Assembly: GCF_030944405.1 (NCBI RefSeq) | Contig: NZ_CP132339.1 | Span: 5,270,001 to 5,334,000, forward strand | Reading direction: 5' to 3' | Source of the DNA: Janthinobacterium sp. J1-1 | GTDB lineage: Bacteria; Pseudomonadota; Gammaproteobacteria; Burkholderiales; Burkholderiaceae_D | Length of the DNA stretch: 64,000 nt | Shown: positions 1-9,394 of the stretch, one piece after another | How positions within the stretch are numbered: position 1 is the stretch's first letter | Layout of the letters: each line of letters begins with the position of its first letter | Translations under genes and position numbers: made by a program | The notes under the pieces: model-generated | Seen by the model: only the letters and a program-made list of their open reading frames with translations | Told to the model about the DNA's origin: nothing | The model's database searches: none

Positions 1-189
1 GCACAACGGCGCCTCCCAGCGCGCCACCACGCCAGCCAGATGCTCGGCGATCCAGTGGCGCGCGCTGGCCGCATCGCGCACCAGACCGTTCTCCAGCGCC
101 GCTTCCAGCCCCTGCGAATAGCTGTAGGCGCCGATCGGCAGGGCCGGGCTGGCAAACTGCAGCAGGTGCAGCAGGGATGCCGCCTGCAT
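1..189 (-). CDS. ureF: Urease accessory protein UreF (N-terminal part, cut by window edge)
   Basis: Only the first 63 codons are inside the window. The ATG at 189 overlaps the ureE stop by one base (TGATG), the usual sign of translational coupling. The translation begins [20 protein letters not shown] and continues [15 protein letters not shown], the conserved N-terminus of UreF (the [15 protein letters not shown] block). UreF works with UreD and UreG in the GTP-dependent delivery of nickel to apo-urease in the cytoplasm. ureG would be expected just beyond position 1, but this cannot be seen. Confidence 0.95.
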   Translation of the reverse strand, partial: MQAASLLHLLQFASPALPIGAYSYSQGLEAALENGLVRDAASARHWIAEHLAGVVARWEAPLC

Positions 190-701
190 CAGGCGGCGTC
201 GCCGGGACGGTGGATCTTCTGGCGCAGCGGCACGGGCGCGAGCAGATGCTGGCCGTGCTCGTGGTGGCCATGGCCGCCGCCGTAGGCGCCCGCCTCCGGC
301 TCGAACGGCGCGCTTTCTTCCGTCACGGTGGCGTGCAGGCCTTCCAGCATTTCCTTCAACACCGGGTCCTTGCGGATGCGCAGGAAGCCGTCGCCCACCT
401 GCGCCTGGGTGTGGCGGTTGCCCAGGTGGAAAGCGCAGCGCAGCAAGGTATGCGCGTCCGCGCAGCGCACCAGGTAAGTCGGTTCGCGCGCGGCGACGAC
501 CTGCACCACGCGGCCGTCCGGTCCCGTCATCAGTTCGCCGTCGCGCAGCACCGTGCCGCGCACCGTGAATACGGCCGCCTCTTCGCCGGTGGACAAGGTG
601 GCGCGCAGCCGGCATTTTTCGCGCTGGTCGTACGGCAGCACCAGTTGTGCAATCACGGCGTGGCTGTCGTCCGCCGTCAGTTTGGTATGCAAAGTGAGCA
701 T
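189..701 (-). CDS. ureE: Urease accessory protein UreE, nickel metallochaperone
   Basis: This 170-residue cytoplasmic nickel carrier hands Ni2+ to the UreDFG-apo-urease complex. The N-terminal half is the peptide-binding beta domain. The C-terminal half holds the metal-binding domain with the GNRH motif ([12 protein letters not shown]). The tail is His-rich ([12 protein letters not shown]), as in Klebsiella-type UreE, and could bind extra nickel. Its start lies 18 bases after the ureC stop, and its stop overlaps the ureF start by one base, so it belongs to the urease operon. Confidence 0.95.
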   Translation of the reverse strand: MLTLHTKLTADDSHAVIAQLVLPYDQREKCRLRATLSTGEEAAVFTVRGTVLRDGELMTGPDGRVVQVVAAREPTYLVRCADAHTLLRCAFHLGNRHTQAQVGDGFLRIRKDPVLKEMLEGLHATVTEESAPFEPEAGAYGGGHGHHEHGQHLLAPVPLRQKIHRPGDAA

Positions 702-719
702 GGTGATTCCCGATGAGTC

Positions 720-2420
<1,701 letters not shown>

Positions 2421-2421
2421 C

Positions 2422-2751
2422 TCATTCCTTTCCGGGTGGAGTATCTTTCAATTCGCCCATGACTTCGCCATTGAAGCCGAAGACCTTGCGCTCGCCAGCC
2501 AGCGCCACCAGTTCCACGGTGCGCTGCTGGCCCGGCTCGAAGCGCACGGCGGTGCCGGCGGCGATGTTCAGGCGCATGCCATAGGCGCGCCAGCGCTCGA
2601 AGGACAGCGCCGGGTTGACTTCAAAAAAATGAAAATGCGAGCCGACCTGTATCGGCCGGTCGCCGCGATTGGCCACCACCACGGTAGCCGTGGTACGGCC
2701 CGCGTTGATGCTGATTTCGCCTTCTTCCAATCTGTATTCGCCTGGGATCAT
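2422..2751 (-). CDS. ureB: Urease beta subunit
   Basis: This 109-residue structural subunit packs with UreA and UreC in the (alpha-beta-gamma)3 enzyme. The start [19 protein letters not shown] and the block [20 protein letters not shown] are family hallmarks. The ORF lies 29 bases after the ureA stop and runs almost into ureC. The slightly long gap before it is not unusual in this operon. Confidence 0.97.
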   Translation of the reverse strand: MIPGEYRLEEGEISINAGRTTATVVVANRGDRPIQVGSHFHFFEVNPALSFERWRAYGMRLNIAAGTAVRFEPGQQRTVELVALAGERKVFGFNGEVMGELKDTPPGKE

Positions 2752-2780
2752 GTCCGGCTCCTGTAAAAATGCTGGGGTAA

Positions 2781-3083
2781 CTACGGTATCGGGTTGTGCA
2801 CGGTAACGAGCTTGCTGCCATCGGGAAAGGTCGCCTCGACCTGGATGTCGGGGATCATTTCGGCGATGCCGTCCATGACGTCGTCGCGCGTGAGGATCTG
2901 CGCGCCGTCCGACATCAATTGGGCCACCGACTTGCCGTCGCGCGCGCCCTCCATGATGGCCGCGCTGATCAGCGCCACCGCTTCCGGATAATTGAGTTTC
3001 AGGCCGCGCGCCAGGCGCCGCTCGGCCAGCAGCGAGGCCGTAAAAATGAGCAGCTTGTCTTTTTCGCGTGGTGTCAGATCCAT
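2781..3083 (-). CDS. ureA: Urease gamma subunit
   Basis: This 100-residue protein is the smallest urease subunit. The open frame extends far upstream, but the ATG at 3083 gives the family start [20 protein letters not shown] and the expected length. Conserved blocks [21 protein letters not shown] and VHNPIP at the C-terminus are present. The ATG lies 17 bases after the ureD stop, and the leader carries an AGGACAACC ribosome-binding site. Confidence 0.97.
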   Translation of the reverse strand: MDLTPREKDKLLIFTASLLAERRLARGLKLNYPEAVALISAAIMEGARDGKSVAQLMSDGAQILTRDDVMDGIAEMIPDIQVEATFPDGSKLVTVHNPIP

Positions 3084-3100
3084 GGTTGTCCTTTGTAGGT

Positions 3101-3970
3101 TCAGGTATTCCAGATGCGGGGCACCGCCGCCGCGCGCCCCAGCAGGGCCGGGCGCAGCAGCTGCCACGCGGCCAGCATCACGCGGCGCGCCGCCTCGCTG
3201 TCGTTGCACAGCAAACGTACCACCAGCACCGATTTCATTTGCGTCGCGCCAAACTGCGCGCCTTCGGGCACGGCCAGGTCGCGCAGCGCCGCCAGCACTG
3301 GTGCCGGCAACGGCGCGCCGACCGCCAGCAGGGTGGCGCACACGCTGTGGCCGGCCATGCCGAGCGCGCCTTGCATCAATGGGCCGCCGGCGGCCAGCAC
3401 GCCCTGCTCCCACCACAGCAGCTTGCCGCCGCGGCGGATCTGCGTATGCTGGCTGATGCTGCCCGTATTGAACGATTCGCCCGAGGCGCTGCGGCCCAGG
3501 CAGACGATATCGAGGCCGAGGTAACTGGCGTCTTGCGCCAGTTCGACTTCATGGCGCAGGCGCACGCAGGCCTGGTCGAAGAAAATGCTCTCTTGCGGCA
3601 GCCATTCGATGGCCGCCCCGGCGCCCGCGCGCAGCACGATGTGCTGGCCCGAGACATGGCCGTTGGCGCGGTACCACTTGGCCGCGCCCGGAGACGTGAG
3701 CAAGGCATGCGCGCCGTCGCCCACCGTGGCGTCGACCGCCAGCTGGTCGCCACCGACCACCCCGCCCGGCGGGTGCACGATAATGGCGTGGCAGACCGCG
3801 CCGCCTTCCGGATACAGCGGCTTTTGCACGCGCAGCGGGCCGCTGTGGCGGCGCTCGACCAGGCGGCTGACATCGCCATGCAGGGCAAAGCCCAGCGTCA
3901 GCTGCGCCTGCCACGCCCCATGGGAAGGCTCGGCAACGGTCGAAGAGATGGCGGTAGTGCAGTCGGGCAT
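3101..3970 (-). CDS. ureD: Urease accessory protein UreD (UreH)
   Basis: This roughly 289-residue scaffold binds apo-urease and recruits UreF and UreG for nickel insertion. Family blocks are [47 protein letters not shown] and LLRPALLGR near the end. I use the ATG at 3970; a TTG at 3991 in the same frame would add seven residues, but it would leave almost no leader after the proposed sigma-54 start point. Neither start has a strong ribosome-binding site. It is the first gene of the operon. Confidence 0.93.
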   Translation of the reverse strand: MPDCTTAISSTVAEPSHGAWQAQLTLGFALHGDVSRLVERRHSGPLRVQKPLYPEGGAVCHAIIVHPPGGVVGGDQLAVDATVGDGAHALLTSPGAAKWYRANGHVSGQHIVLRAGAGAAIEWLPQESIFFDQACVRLRHEVELAQDASYLGLDIVCLGRSASGESFNTGSISQHTQIRRGGKLLWWEQGVLAAGGPLMQGALGMAGHSVCATLLAVGAPLPAPVLAALRDLAVPEGAQFGATQMKSVLVVRLLCNDSEAARRVMLAAWQLLRPALLGRAAAVPRIWNT

Positions 3971-4003
3971 GGCAGGCGCTTGTGCAAGCAAATAAGCACT
4001 ACC

Positions 4004-4022
4004 AAAGCACGATGCATGCCAA
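4004..4022 (-). promoter_or_regulatory. Sigma-54-type promoter of the urease operon
   Basis: Reading the minus strand from 4022, the sequence TTGGCATGCATCGTGCTTT matches the -24/-12 consensus TGGCACG-N4-TTGCW with two mismatches. The invariant GG (4020/4019) and GC (4008/4007) are exactly 10 bases apart. The predicted start point is near 3996, giving a leader of about 26 bases before the ureD ATG. The call is strengthened by the NtrC-type site about 90 bases upstream. The assignment is from sequence only. Confidence 0.6.
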
Positions 4023-4068
4023 TGCCGGGGCCGGCATCAGGAAGGGGAAAGTGAGAATCGCGCACCGC

Positions 4069-4117
4069 CGTGCAGCAGGTGCACCATGATGGTGCGCCTG
4101 CGATACATTGCTGCACG
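4069..4117. promoter_or_regulatory. NtrC-type enhancer site within a nested inverted repeat
   Basis: The core GCACCA-TGA-TGGTGC (4081-4095) has the same layout as strong enterobacterial NtrC sites (GCACCA-N3-TGGTGC). It sits in 13-base arms (4075-4087 and 4089-4101) that pair fully apart from one G-T. Outer arms CGTGCAGCA (4069-4077) and TGCTGCACG (4109-4117) are also perfect. It is about 90 bases upstream of the predicted sigma-54 start point, a normal enhancer distance. NtrC control of urease under nitrogen limitation is known in enteric bacteria; here it is inferred. Confidence 0.65.
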
Positions 4118-4269
4118 CTTATACACGCAAGCTGGTGCTACTGGTGCGAACGTGATCGTCGTTTCCGCAGGTTAATCACTGCACGATGCAGGTTGCCAGC
4201 TCATCTGGTGTACCCATCGGAAACACCTTCTCAGACCAGCCACTCATATGATCGACCAACCAACACAGA

Positions 4270-4532
4270 GCAGGCGTAGAAATCAGCGCGCTTGTGCGCG
4301 AGCCGGCCAAGGCGCATTTCCCGGTCGAGGTCAGCGTCATCGAAGGCGATCTGAGGGATTTTCACATTAGCGTTGTCAACGCTTAATGGCCGACATAATG
4401 CGTATTATGACCAAGAGCTTCTCCAGCGATGGTGATATCCCGGTTGTTCACGACGTGGACCGCCTCACGGTAATACTAGGGCGGCCGGATTACGTCGCGT
4501 CGATTACCAAGCGAACTACACCTTTAATTTAA
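4270..4532 (+). pseudogene. Remnant of an NmrA-like/SDR NAD(P)-binding gene
   Basis: One frame ending at a stop at 4384-4386 reads VEISALVREPAKAHFP then VEVSVIEGDLRD, which is like the second strand and GDL(R/T)D region of NmrA-type dinucleotide-binding proteins (ALVRDPAKA...EVVEGDLRD). A second short frame (4398-4532) reads DVDRLTVILGRPDYVASITK, like the C-terminal ILGRPPRSYADYV block of the same family. The first fragment has no start and the middle of the gene is missing, so I read this as one gene with a large internal deletion. The rest of 4118-4635 holds no recognisable gene. The arms CATAAT and ATTATG at 4394-4409 form a small inverted repeat. Confidence 0.4.
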
Positions 4533-4635
4533 CGAAGAAATACCATCATGATCGATTGGACTGCCACCGTATAAAGTACTTCTACAAGACGAGATCCCCC
4601 CTTACGTCAAGACAGCACCTCCAATCTTGATCACG

Positions 4636-5841
4636 TTAGGGTAGCCAGACGTCGCCTCGGTTCTTAGGTGTTAAGAATGTCGGCTGGACACTCCAGCCGG
4701 CAAGTTCATGCTTTTCTATGTCTTTCCAATTCGGATGGTGATAGCGGTTCGGCAATCCGAACGACACTGCAGCTACCGCATTATTTGCCATTGGCGCCGG
4801 GGGATTTCCAGCGCCACTGCCCCCGTGATGCGTGACGCTAAGTGCAACCAAATTTGTCTTCGCTCCAGCCGGAATAAAATCGTAATCGGTGTCGCCAGTC
4901 AGGAGCGTTCCACCTGCGCCGTTCTGCACATTAAGTACATAGCCACTATTATTCCTGTCATCAGAAGCGCCGCCTCCCTTCCACATCTGAAGACCATTCA
5001 AAATTTGATAAGTTGGGGTGTGCACGAAATTTAGCTTAGACCCAAGCAAAGATTGAAGGCGAGCGGCATTGGGACCTACCAGTTGTTCAGGCGCATACCA
5101 GGTAAGCTTCTGCAGTCCCTTCATCTTCGTGACCGCTAGCGAATAATGGTCAAAATCCCAATGGGATAATGCGACAAAGCCATTTCGCGGTATCAGGCCT
5201 TGATCTTTAAATGCTTTAGGAAACGTATGATGATGAAAATATATCGGCCCACCGACGTCAAAATATCCAATGATTTTTGATCGGTGGCTAGGCGCTATAT
5301 GAATAGCGGAAAAACTTGCATGACCGACATCTACAATACGCACATGTAGATTGGTGGCACCTGTCACTGCCGCTTTCCCATCTGCAGGACGGCCTTCAAT
5401 TTTGCACCACTCACGCAAGGCTCTCAACTTGCCGTCGGGTTTTACCGTTCCGCCAAGCCCGCCGCCGACACGTGAGAGCCCTGTCAAGTTAAGAGCAATA
5501 ACCGACTCACTGTAGTCATTTCTTGCTTCGAGCAACCATGCACGCGGCATTCCTGAATGCATCCCAAGCCGAATATGAAACCAATCACCCTCTTTGATCG
5601 ATGAACTTATTTCGAACAAGTCTTCCAGACGCTTTTGCGTGGTCATAATTCTGACCATCGAAAGGTGTATTGGGGATCGGTCTTCGGCCACACCTGAATT
5701 GAACGCTTCGGCATCCACGACATCAAACACAATATTAATTCGCGCATAAGATGAGCCATCGTACGGTTTTGAAAATGATTCGACAAACCCGTAGCCACTA
5801 CGTAACTCTTCCATTTCCTCGATTTCTGAAGCAAAAATCAT
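4636..5841 (-). CDS. ComEC-like metallo-beta-lactamase-fold hydrolase, function unknown
   Basis: The 401-residue protein has an N-terminal part of about 165 residues that I do not recognise. A metallo-beta-lactamase domain of the ComEC/Rec2 type follows: IVDVGHASFSAIHI, the metal motif SHWDFDHY (HxDxDH), LLTGDTDYDF and SVTHHGGSGAG. All metal ligands seem present. There is no signal peptide and no membrane segment, so it is probably cytosolic. GC content is clearly lower than in the urease and signalling genes on either side, which suggests horizontal acquisition. Free-standing ComEC-like hydrolases often lie in defence or mobile islands, but nothing here proves such a role. Confidence 0.75.
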   Translation of the reverse strand: MIFASEIEEMEELRSGYGFVESFSKPYDGSSYARINIVFDVVDAEAFNSGVAEDRSPIHLSMVRIMTTQKRLEDLFEISSSIKEGDWFHIRLGMHSGMPRAWLLEARNDYSESVIALNLTGLSRVGGGLGGTVKPDGKLRALREWCKIEGRPADGKAAVTGATNLHVRIVDVGHASFSAIHIAPSHRSKIIGYFDVGGPIYFHHHTFPKAFKDQGLIPRNGFVALSHWDFDHYSLAVTKMKGLQKLTWYAPEQLVGPNAARLQSLLGSKLNFVHTPTYQILNGLQMWKGGGASDDRNNSGYVLNVQNGAGGTLLTGDTDYDFIPAGAKTNLVALSVTHHGGSGAGNPPAPMANNAVAAVSFGLPNRYHHPNWKDIEKHELAGWSVQPTFLTPKNRGDVWLP

Positions 5842-6192
5842 GATGATGCCCTGCCCTCATTTATACGACAATTATTGTTAAATACCAGTGCCAGACACAT
5901 TTCCCGGGAGGCTCAAGCGCTACTATCCAACTGGGTCGCAGGCACATTAGCCAGAGTGTTGTTTACATAAGCCTACTGCTATACTACATTTTTTTGAATA
6001 AGATGTAACCTGCCTATTTGCATAGATTTTTATGGCGACACGTCGACACTATAATTTTTCATATACTATACCTTGGCGATTTTCATGTCTGGGCTATGTT
6101 GATATTGACTAAGAGGATGATCTTGAGTATGAGTGACCCCAGTCAAAAACGATTGACACTCGTCTTTTAATGAACGCATTAAGGAAAGACTG
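5842..6192. other. Low-GC intergenic region between divergent island genes
   Basis: This stretch of 351 bases has no gene I can support. It is AT-rich with several T-runs and a TATAAT hexamer at 6050-6055, but no convincing -35 element at the right distance. It must hold the promoters for the two divergent genes on either side. Confidence 0.5.
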
Positions 6193-6903
6193 ATGGAGCA
6201 GCAGCCAGCTAAAGCATACTTGATAGACGTAGTTGAAGTCGATAAATCAAAAAGAATTCGGTGTCAGGCAGAGAGTTGCGGCCACGCCGTATATGCACGA
6301 ATTCATGTCGTACTGGATAGTGGTAAATTTGTAGTGCTGGGTGGTAGTTGTTTTCAGCGCCTGTATGGTATGGCCCTTCAAAATGCAGAATCGCACTACG
6401 GCGGATCTGCAAGCTATCCGACTCAGTTAACCGAAGAAATGAGGGCGTTACTTACTTCGAACACAGTTGAGTTCGTTGAGTTACTGGAGCAACGACGCCA
6501 ACAGCTTGAGGCGGAAGCTGCGAAACGCGAGGAATGGTTGACACTACAGGCTAGCCAGAGAAAGGCTGAAGTCGAGGCTCAATCACATGGAAATAACTGG
6601 GTGAGTGAGCGTTTGGCAGTACTCGCTAATGATTCCGATGACACGTTTGATCAATATCGGTATATGTGGAGTTCCAGCTGGTGGGCGTCTCCAGAAAAGT
6701 TATTTGCTGATGTAAGAGACGTCATGGTTAACCCTATACATGCTGCGGCGTTGCATAAAGCCATCGTAGCTTTGGTGAGGCAACCATCCATCAGTCCCGT
6801 AAGCTTCGCTGTACAACTTGAAAATGACGGTGTTCCGTGTAGTGTGACACTGCGGTGCCTGCGTGCGATTCGACTTGTGGTGCGAGCAAAAGCGGTAGTG
6901 TAA
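6193..6903 (+). CDS. Unknown protein with a Cys-containing N-terminal domain
   Basis: The 236-residue protein has an AAGGAAAG ribosome-binding site seven bases before its ATG. Residues about 18-60 form a small Cys-containing unit (RCQAESCGHAVYARIHVVL then GKFVVLGGSCFQRLYG). Its shape, CxxxxC, then a beta hairpin, then a GSxC-hydrophobic turn, resembles small zinc-ribbon-like domains of phage and mobile-element proteins. A charged helix, probably coiled coil, follows at about 95-135 (QRRQQLEAEAAKREEW). The C-terminal third is unrecognised. Low GC, shared with the neighbouring hydrolase gene, suggests one acquired segment. Confidence 0.6.
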   Translation: MEQQPAKAYLIDVVEVDKSKRIRCQAESCGHAVYARIHVVLDSGKFVVLGGSCFQRLYGMALQNAESHYGGSASYPTQLTEEMRALLTSNTVEFVELLEQRRQQLEAEAAKREEWLTLQASQRKAEVEAQSHGNNWVSERLAVLANDSDDTFDQYRYMWSSSWWASPEKLFADVRDVMVNPIHAAALHKAIVALVRQPSISPVSFAVQLENDGVPCSVTLRCLRAIRLVVRAKAVV

Positions 6904-7018
6904 TGCAAAGAAATTGCACTGATGTGATGCTCTTCATCGAAGACGCGGCGTCCGCCTTCGATGAGGTGCCAGTACTCATTTAGCCCTCCCTTGGAGAGCC
7001 TGGCCTTATTGGGGAGGT

Positions 7019-9223
7019 TCAGGTGGAGCAGAGCGGGCGCTGCTCGCGCAGCAGCGCCGTGAAGGCCTCGACCGCCAGCGGCCGGCTGAAATAGTAGCCC
7101 TGCATTTCATCGCAGCCGTGCTGCGTCAGGAAGTCGACCTGCTCGCGCGTTTCCACGCCTTCGGCGATCACCCGCATGTGCAGGTTGTGCGCCAGCGAGA
7201 TCACCGACAGCGCGATCGCCGCGTCGCTGCTGCTGGTGGTGACGTCGTCGACAAACGATTTGTCGATCTTCAGCACGTCGATCGGAAAACGCTTCAGGTA
7301 GCCCAGGCTGGAATAACCGGTGCCGAAGTCGTCGAGCGAGATGCTCACGCCGATGTCCTTCAGGCAGCTCAAGGCGGCGACCGCCTTGTCCGGGTCGCCC
7401 ATCACCGTGCTTTCGGTGATCTCGATGCCCAGGCAGCCTGGTTCCAGCCCGTATTTGCGCAAGGTCGCTTCGACGAAAGGCACGGTGCGGTCCTGTGCGA
7501 ACTGCTTGCCCGACAGGTTGACGGCCACCTTGATGCTGCCCAGGCCCGCCCCCTGCCAGGCACGGATCTGCGCGCAGACGCTGTCGAGCACCCACTCGCC
7601 GATCGCCGTGATCAGGCCGTATTCCTCGGCCAGCGCGATGAACAGGTTGGGCGGCACCTTGCCCAGCACCGGATTATCCCAGCGCAGCAGCGCCTCGGCG
7701 CCCAGCATGGCGCCGGTGCGCAAGCACATCTGCGGCTGGTAATGGACTTCGAATTCGTTGCGCGCGATGGCGCCGCGCAGCTGCTGCTGCATCGCCAGGC
7801 GGGCGCGGATATCGTTGCCCATGCGCTCGGTGAAAAACGCATAGTGGTCGCGCCCCATTTCCTTGGCGCGCACCAGGGCCGTGTCGGCATGGCGCAGCAG
7901 GTCGTCGAGCGTGTCGCCGTCGGCGGGGCACATGGCGATGCCGATGCTGGTGGTCAGCGCCAGGCGGTCGCCGCCCACGCTCAGTTCCTCGCGCAGGCCG
8001 GCCAGGATGGTTTGCGCCAGCGCCATGGTGCGGCCCAGCAGTGCGTCGTCCTGCAGCAGGATCTGGAATTCGTCGCCGCCCTGGCGCGCCACCGTGTCGC
8101 CTTCGCGCACGCAGCCCGTCAGGAAGCGCGCCACCACCTGCAGCGCCTTGTCGCCGACGGCCTGGCCGTGCGAGTCGTTGATGTTCTTGAAGCGGTCCAG
8201 GTCCAGGCACATCAGCACCATCTGCTGGCCGTCGCGGATGGCGGCCAGGCGCTGCTGCTCGAAGCGCTCGCGCAGCAGCGCGCGGTTGGGCAGGCCCGTC
8301 AGCGCGTCGTGCCAGGACAGGAAATCGATCAGGTGCTGCTCGGCCTTGCGCTCGCTGATATCGAGGAACACGCCGATGTAATTGATGACGGCGCCGTCCG
8401 GGCCATGCACGGTGGTCGCGCTCAGGTGGCTGGGATAGGTGTCGCCGCTCTTGCGCCGCGTCTGCACCTCGCCCGACCAGCAACCGCTGCCGCGCAGGCC
8501 CTGGCGCAGCGCCGCGCAGGCCGCCTCGCCCACTTCGCCGGCGTGCAGACGCATGATGTCCATGCCGCGCACATCCTGCGCCGTATAGCCGGTGATGCGC
8601 GTAAACGCCGGGTTGGAGGTGACGATGATGCCGTGCGGATCGGTGATCAGGATGGCGTCCTGGGTCGCCTCGAACACCTGGCCGGACAAGCGCAGCAGGT
8701 CTTCGTTGGCGCGCCGTATCTGCACTTCGCGCGCCAGCGTGCTGGCCACCTGTTCGAGTTCGGCCGTGCGTTCGGTGACGCGCCGCTCCAGCGTGATCCG
8801 CTCCTGCGCCAGCTGCAGCTGCGCGCGGCGCAGGCGCACATGGGCGTCGGTGCGGGCCAGTATTTCTTCGGCCTGGAACGGCTTGGCGATGAAATCGACC
8901 GCGCCCAGCGCAAAGCCGCGCACCTTGTCGTCGGTGTCGTGCTGGGCGGAGAGGAAAATCACCGGCACCTGGCACAGTTCGGGCGAGGCCTTCAGGCGGC
9001 GGCAGACCTCGAAGCCGTCGAGGCCGGGCATGCGCACATCGAGCAGGATCAGGTCGGGCGGACGCGCCTGCGCCGTCCACAGGGCCAGTTCGCCATTCGG
9101 CGCCTGGCGCACGGCATAGCCGGCGCCGCCGAGCAGATCGCTCAACAGCTTGAGCGACGCCGGGGTATCCTCGACGATCAGTACTTCGCCCTTCGTATTG
9201 ACTTCCGGAAAATCGCGATGCAT
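7019..9223 (-). CDS. Response regulator with PAS, GGDEF and EAL domains (cyclic-di-GMP turnover)
   Basis: The 734-residue cytoplasmic protein has, in order: a receiver (about 12-130; phospho-Asp in LLDVRMPGLDG), a coiled linker, a PAS/PAC domain (about 170-295), GGDEF (about 305-465) and EAL (about 480-725). The GGDEF motif is intact (RQGGDEFQ), with an inhibitory I-site RxxD (REGD) five residues before it. EAL motifs are intact (GAEALLRW, LDDFGTGYSSL, IAEGVE). Both synthesis and hydrolysis of cyclic-di-GMP are therefore possible. It follows the two kinase genes on the same strand, 171 bases downstream, and is their likely output. Confidence 0.93.
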   Translation of the reverse strand: MHRDFPEVNTKGEVLIVEDTPASLKLLSDLLGGAGYAVRQAPNGELALWTAQARPPDLILLDVRMPGLDGFEVCRRLKASPELCQVPVIFLSAQHDTDDKVRGFALGAVDFIAKPFQAEEILARTDAHVRLRRAQLQLAQERITLERRVTERTAELEQVASTLAREVQIRRANEDLLRLSGQVFEATQDAILITDPHGIIVTSNPAFTRITGYTAQDVRGMDIMRLHAGEVGEAACAALRQGLRGSGCWSGEVQTRRKSGDTYPSHLSATTVHGPDGAVINYIGVFLDISERKAEQHLIDFLSWHDALTGLPNRALLRERFEQQRLAAIRDGQQMVLMCLDLDRFKNINDSHGQAVGDKALQVVARFLTGCVREGDTVARQGGDEFQILLQDDALLGRTMALAQTILAGLREELSVGGDRLALTTSIGIAMCPADGDTLDDLLRHADTALVRAKEMGRDHYAFFTERMGNDIRARLAMQQQLRGAIARNEFEVHYQPQMCLRTGAMLGAEALLRWDNPVLGKVPPNLFIALAEEYGLITAIGEWVLDSVCAQIRAWQGAGLGSIKVAVNLSGKQFAQDRTVPFVEATLRKYGLEPGCLGIEITESTVMGDPDKAVAALSCLKDIGVSISLDDFGTGYSSLGYLKRFPIDVLKIDKSFVDDVTTSSSDAAIALSVISLAHNLHMRVIAEGVETREQVDFLTQHGCDEMQGYYFSRPLAVEAFTALLREQRPLCST

Positions 9224-9394
9224 GTAGCAGTTCTCTCAGCTCTGGATGAGGCGCAGCGATGGCCGCCGCGCTGGACAAGACTCGTTTTGCAGTGAACTAC
9301 GTTCCATCATCATAATCTTCATTGCAAATTAGCACCACTCCACAGCTGGGTTTTTACGCATTTTTTTATCCGGACCGATGTTGTCAGTCCACAA

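Noticed and set aside
6153..6181. TTGACA at 6153-6158 as promoter of the gene at 6193
   Set aside because: No good -10 lies 16-18 bases downstream, and the start point would fall almost on the ATG, cutting off the ribosome-binding site.
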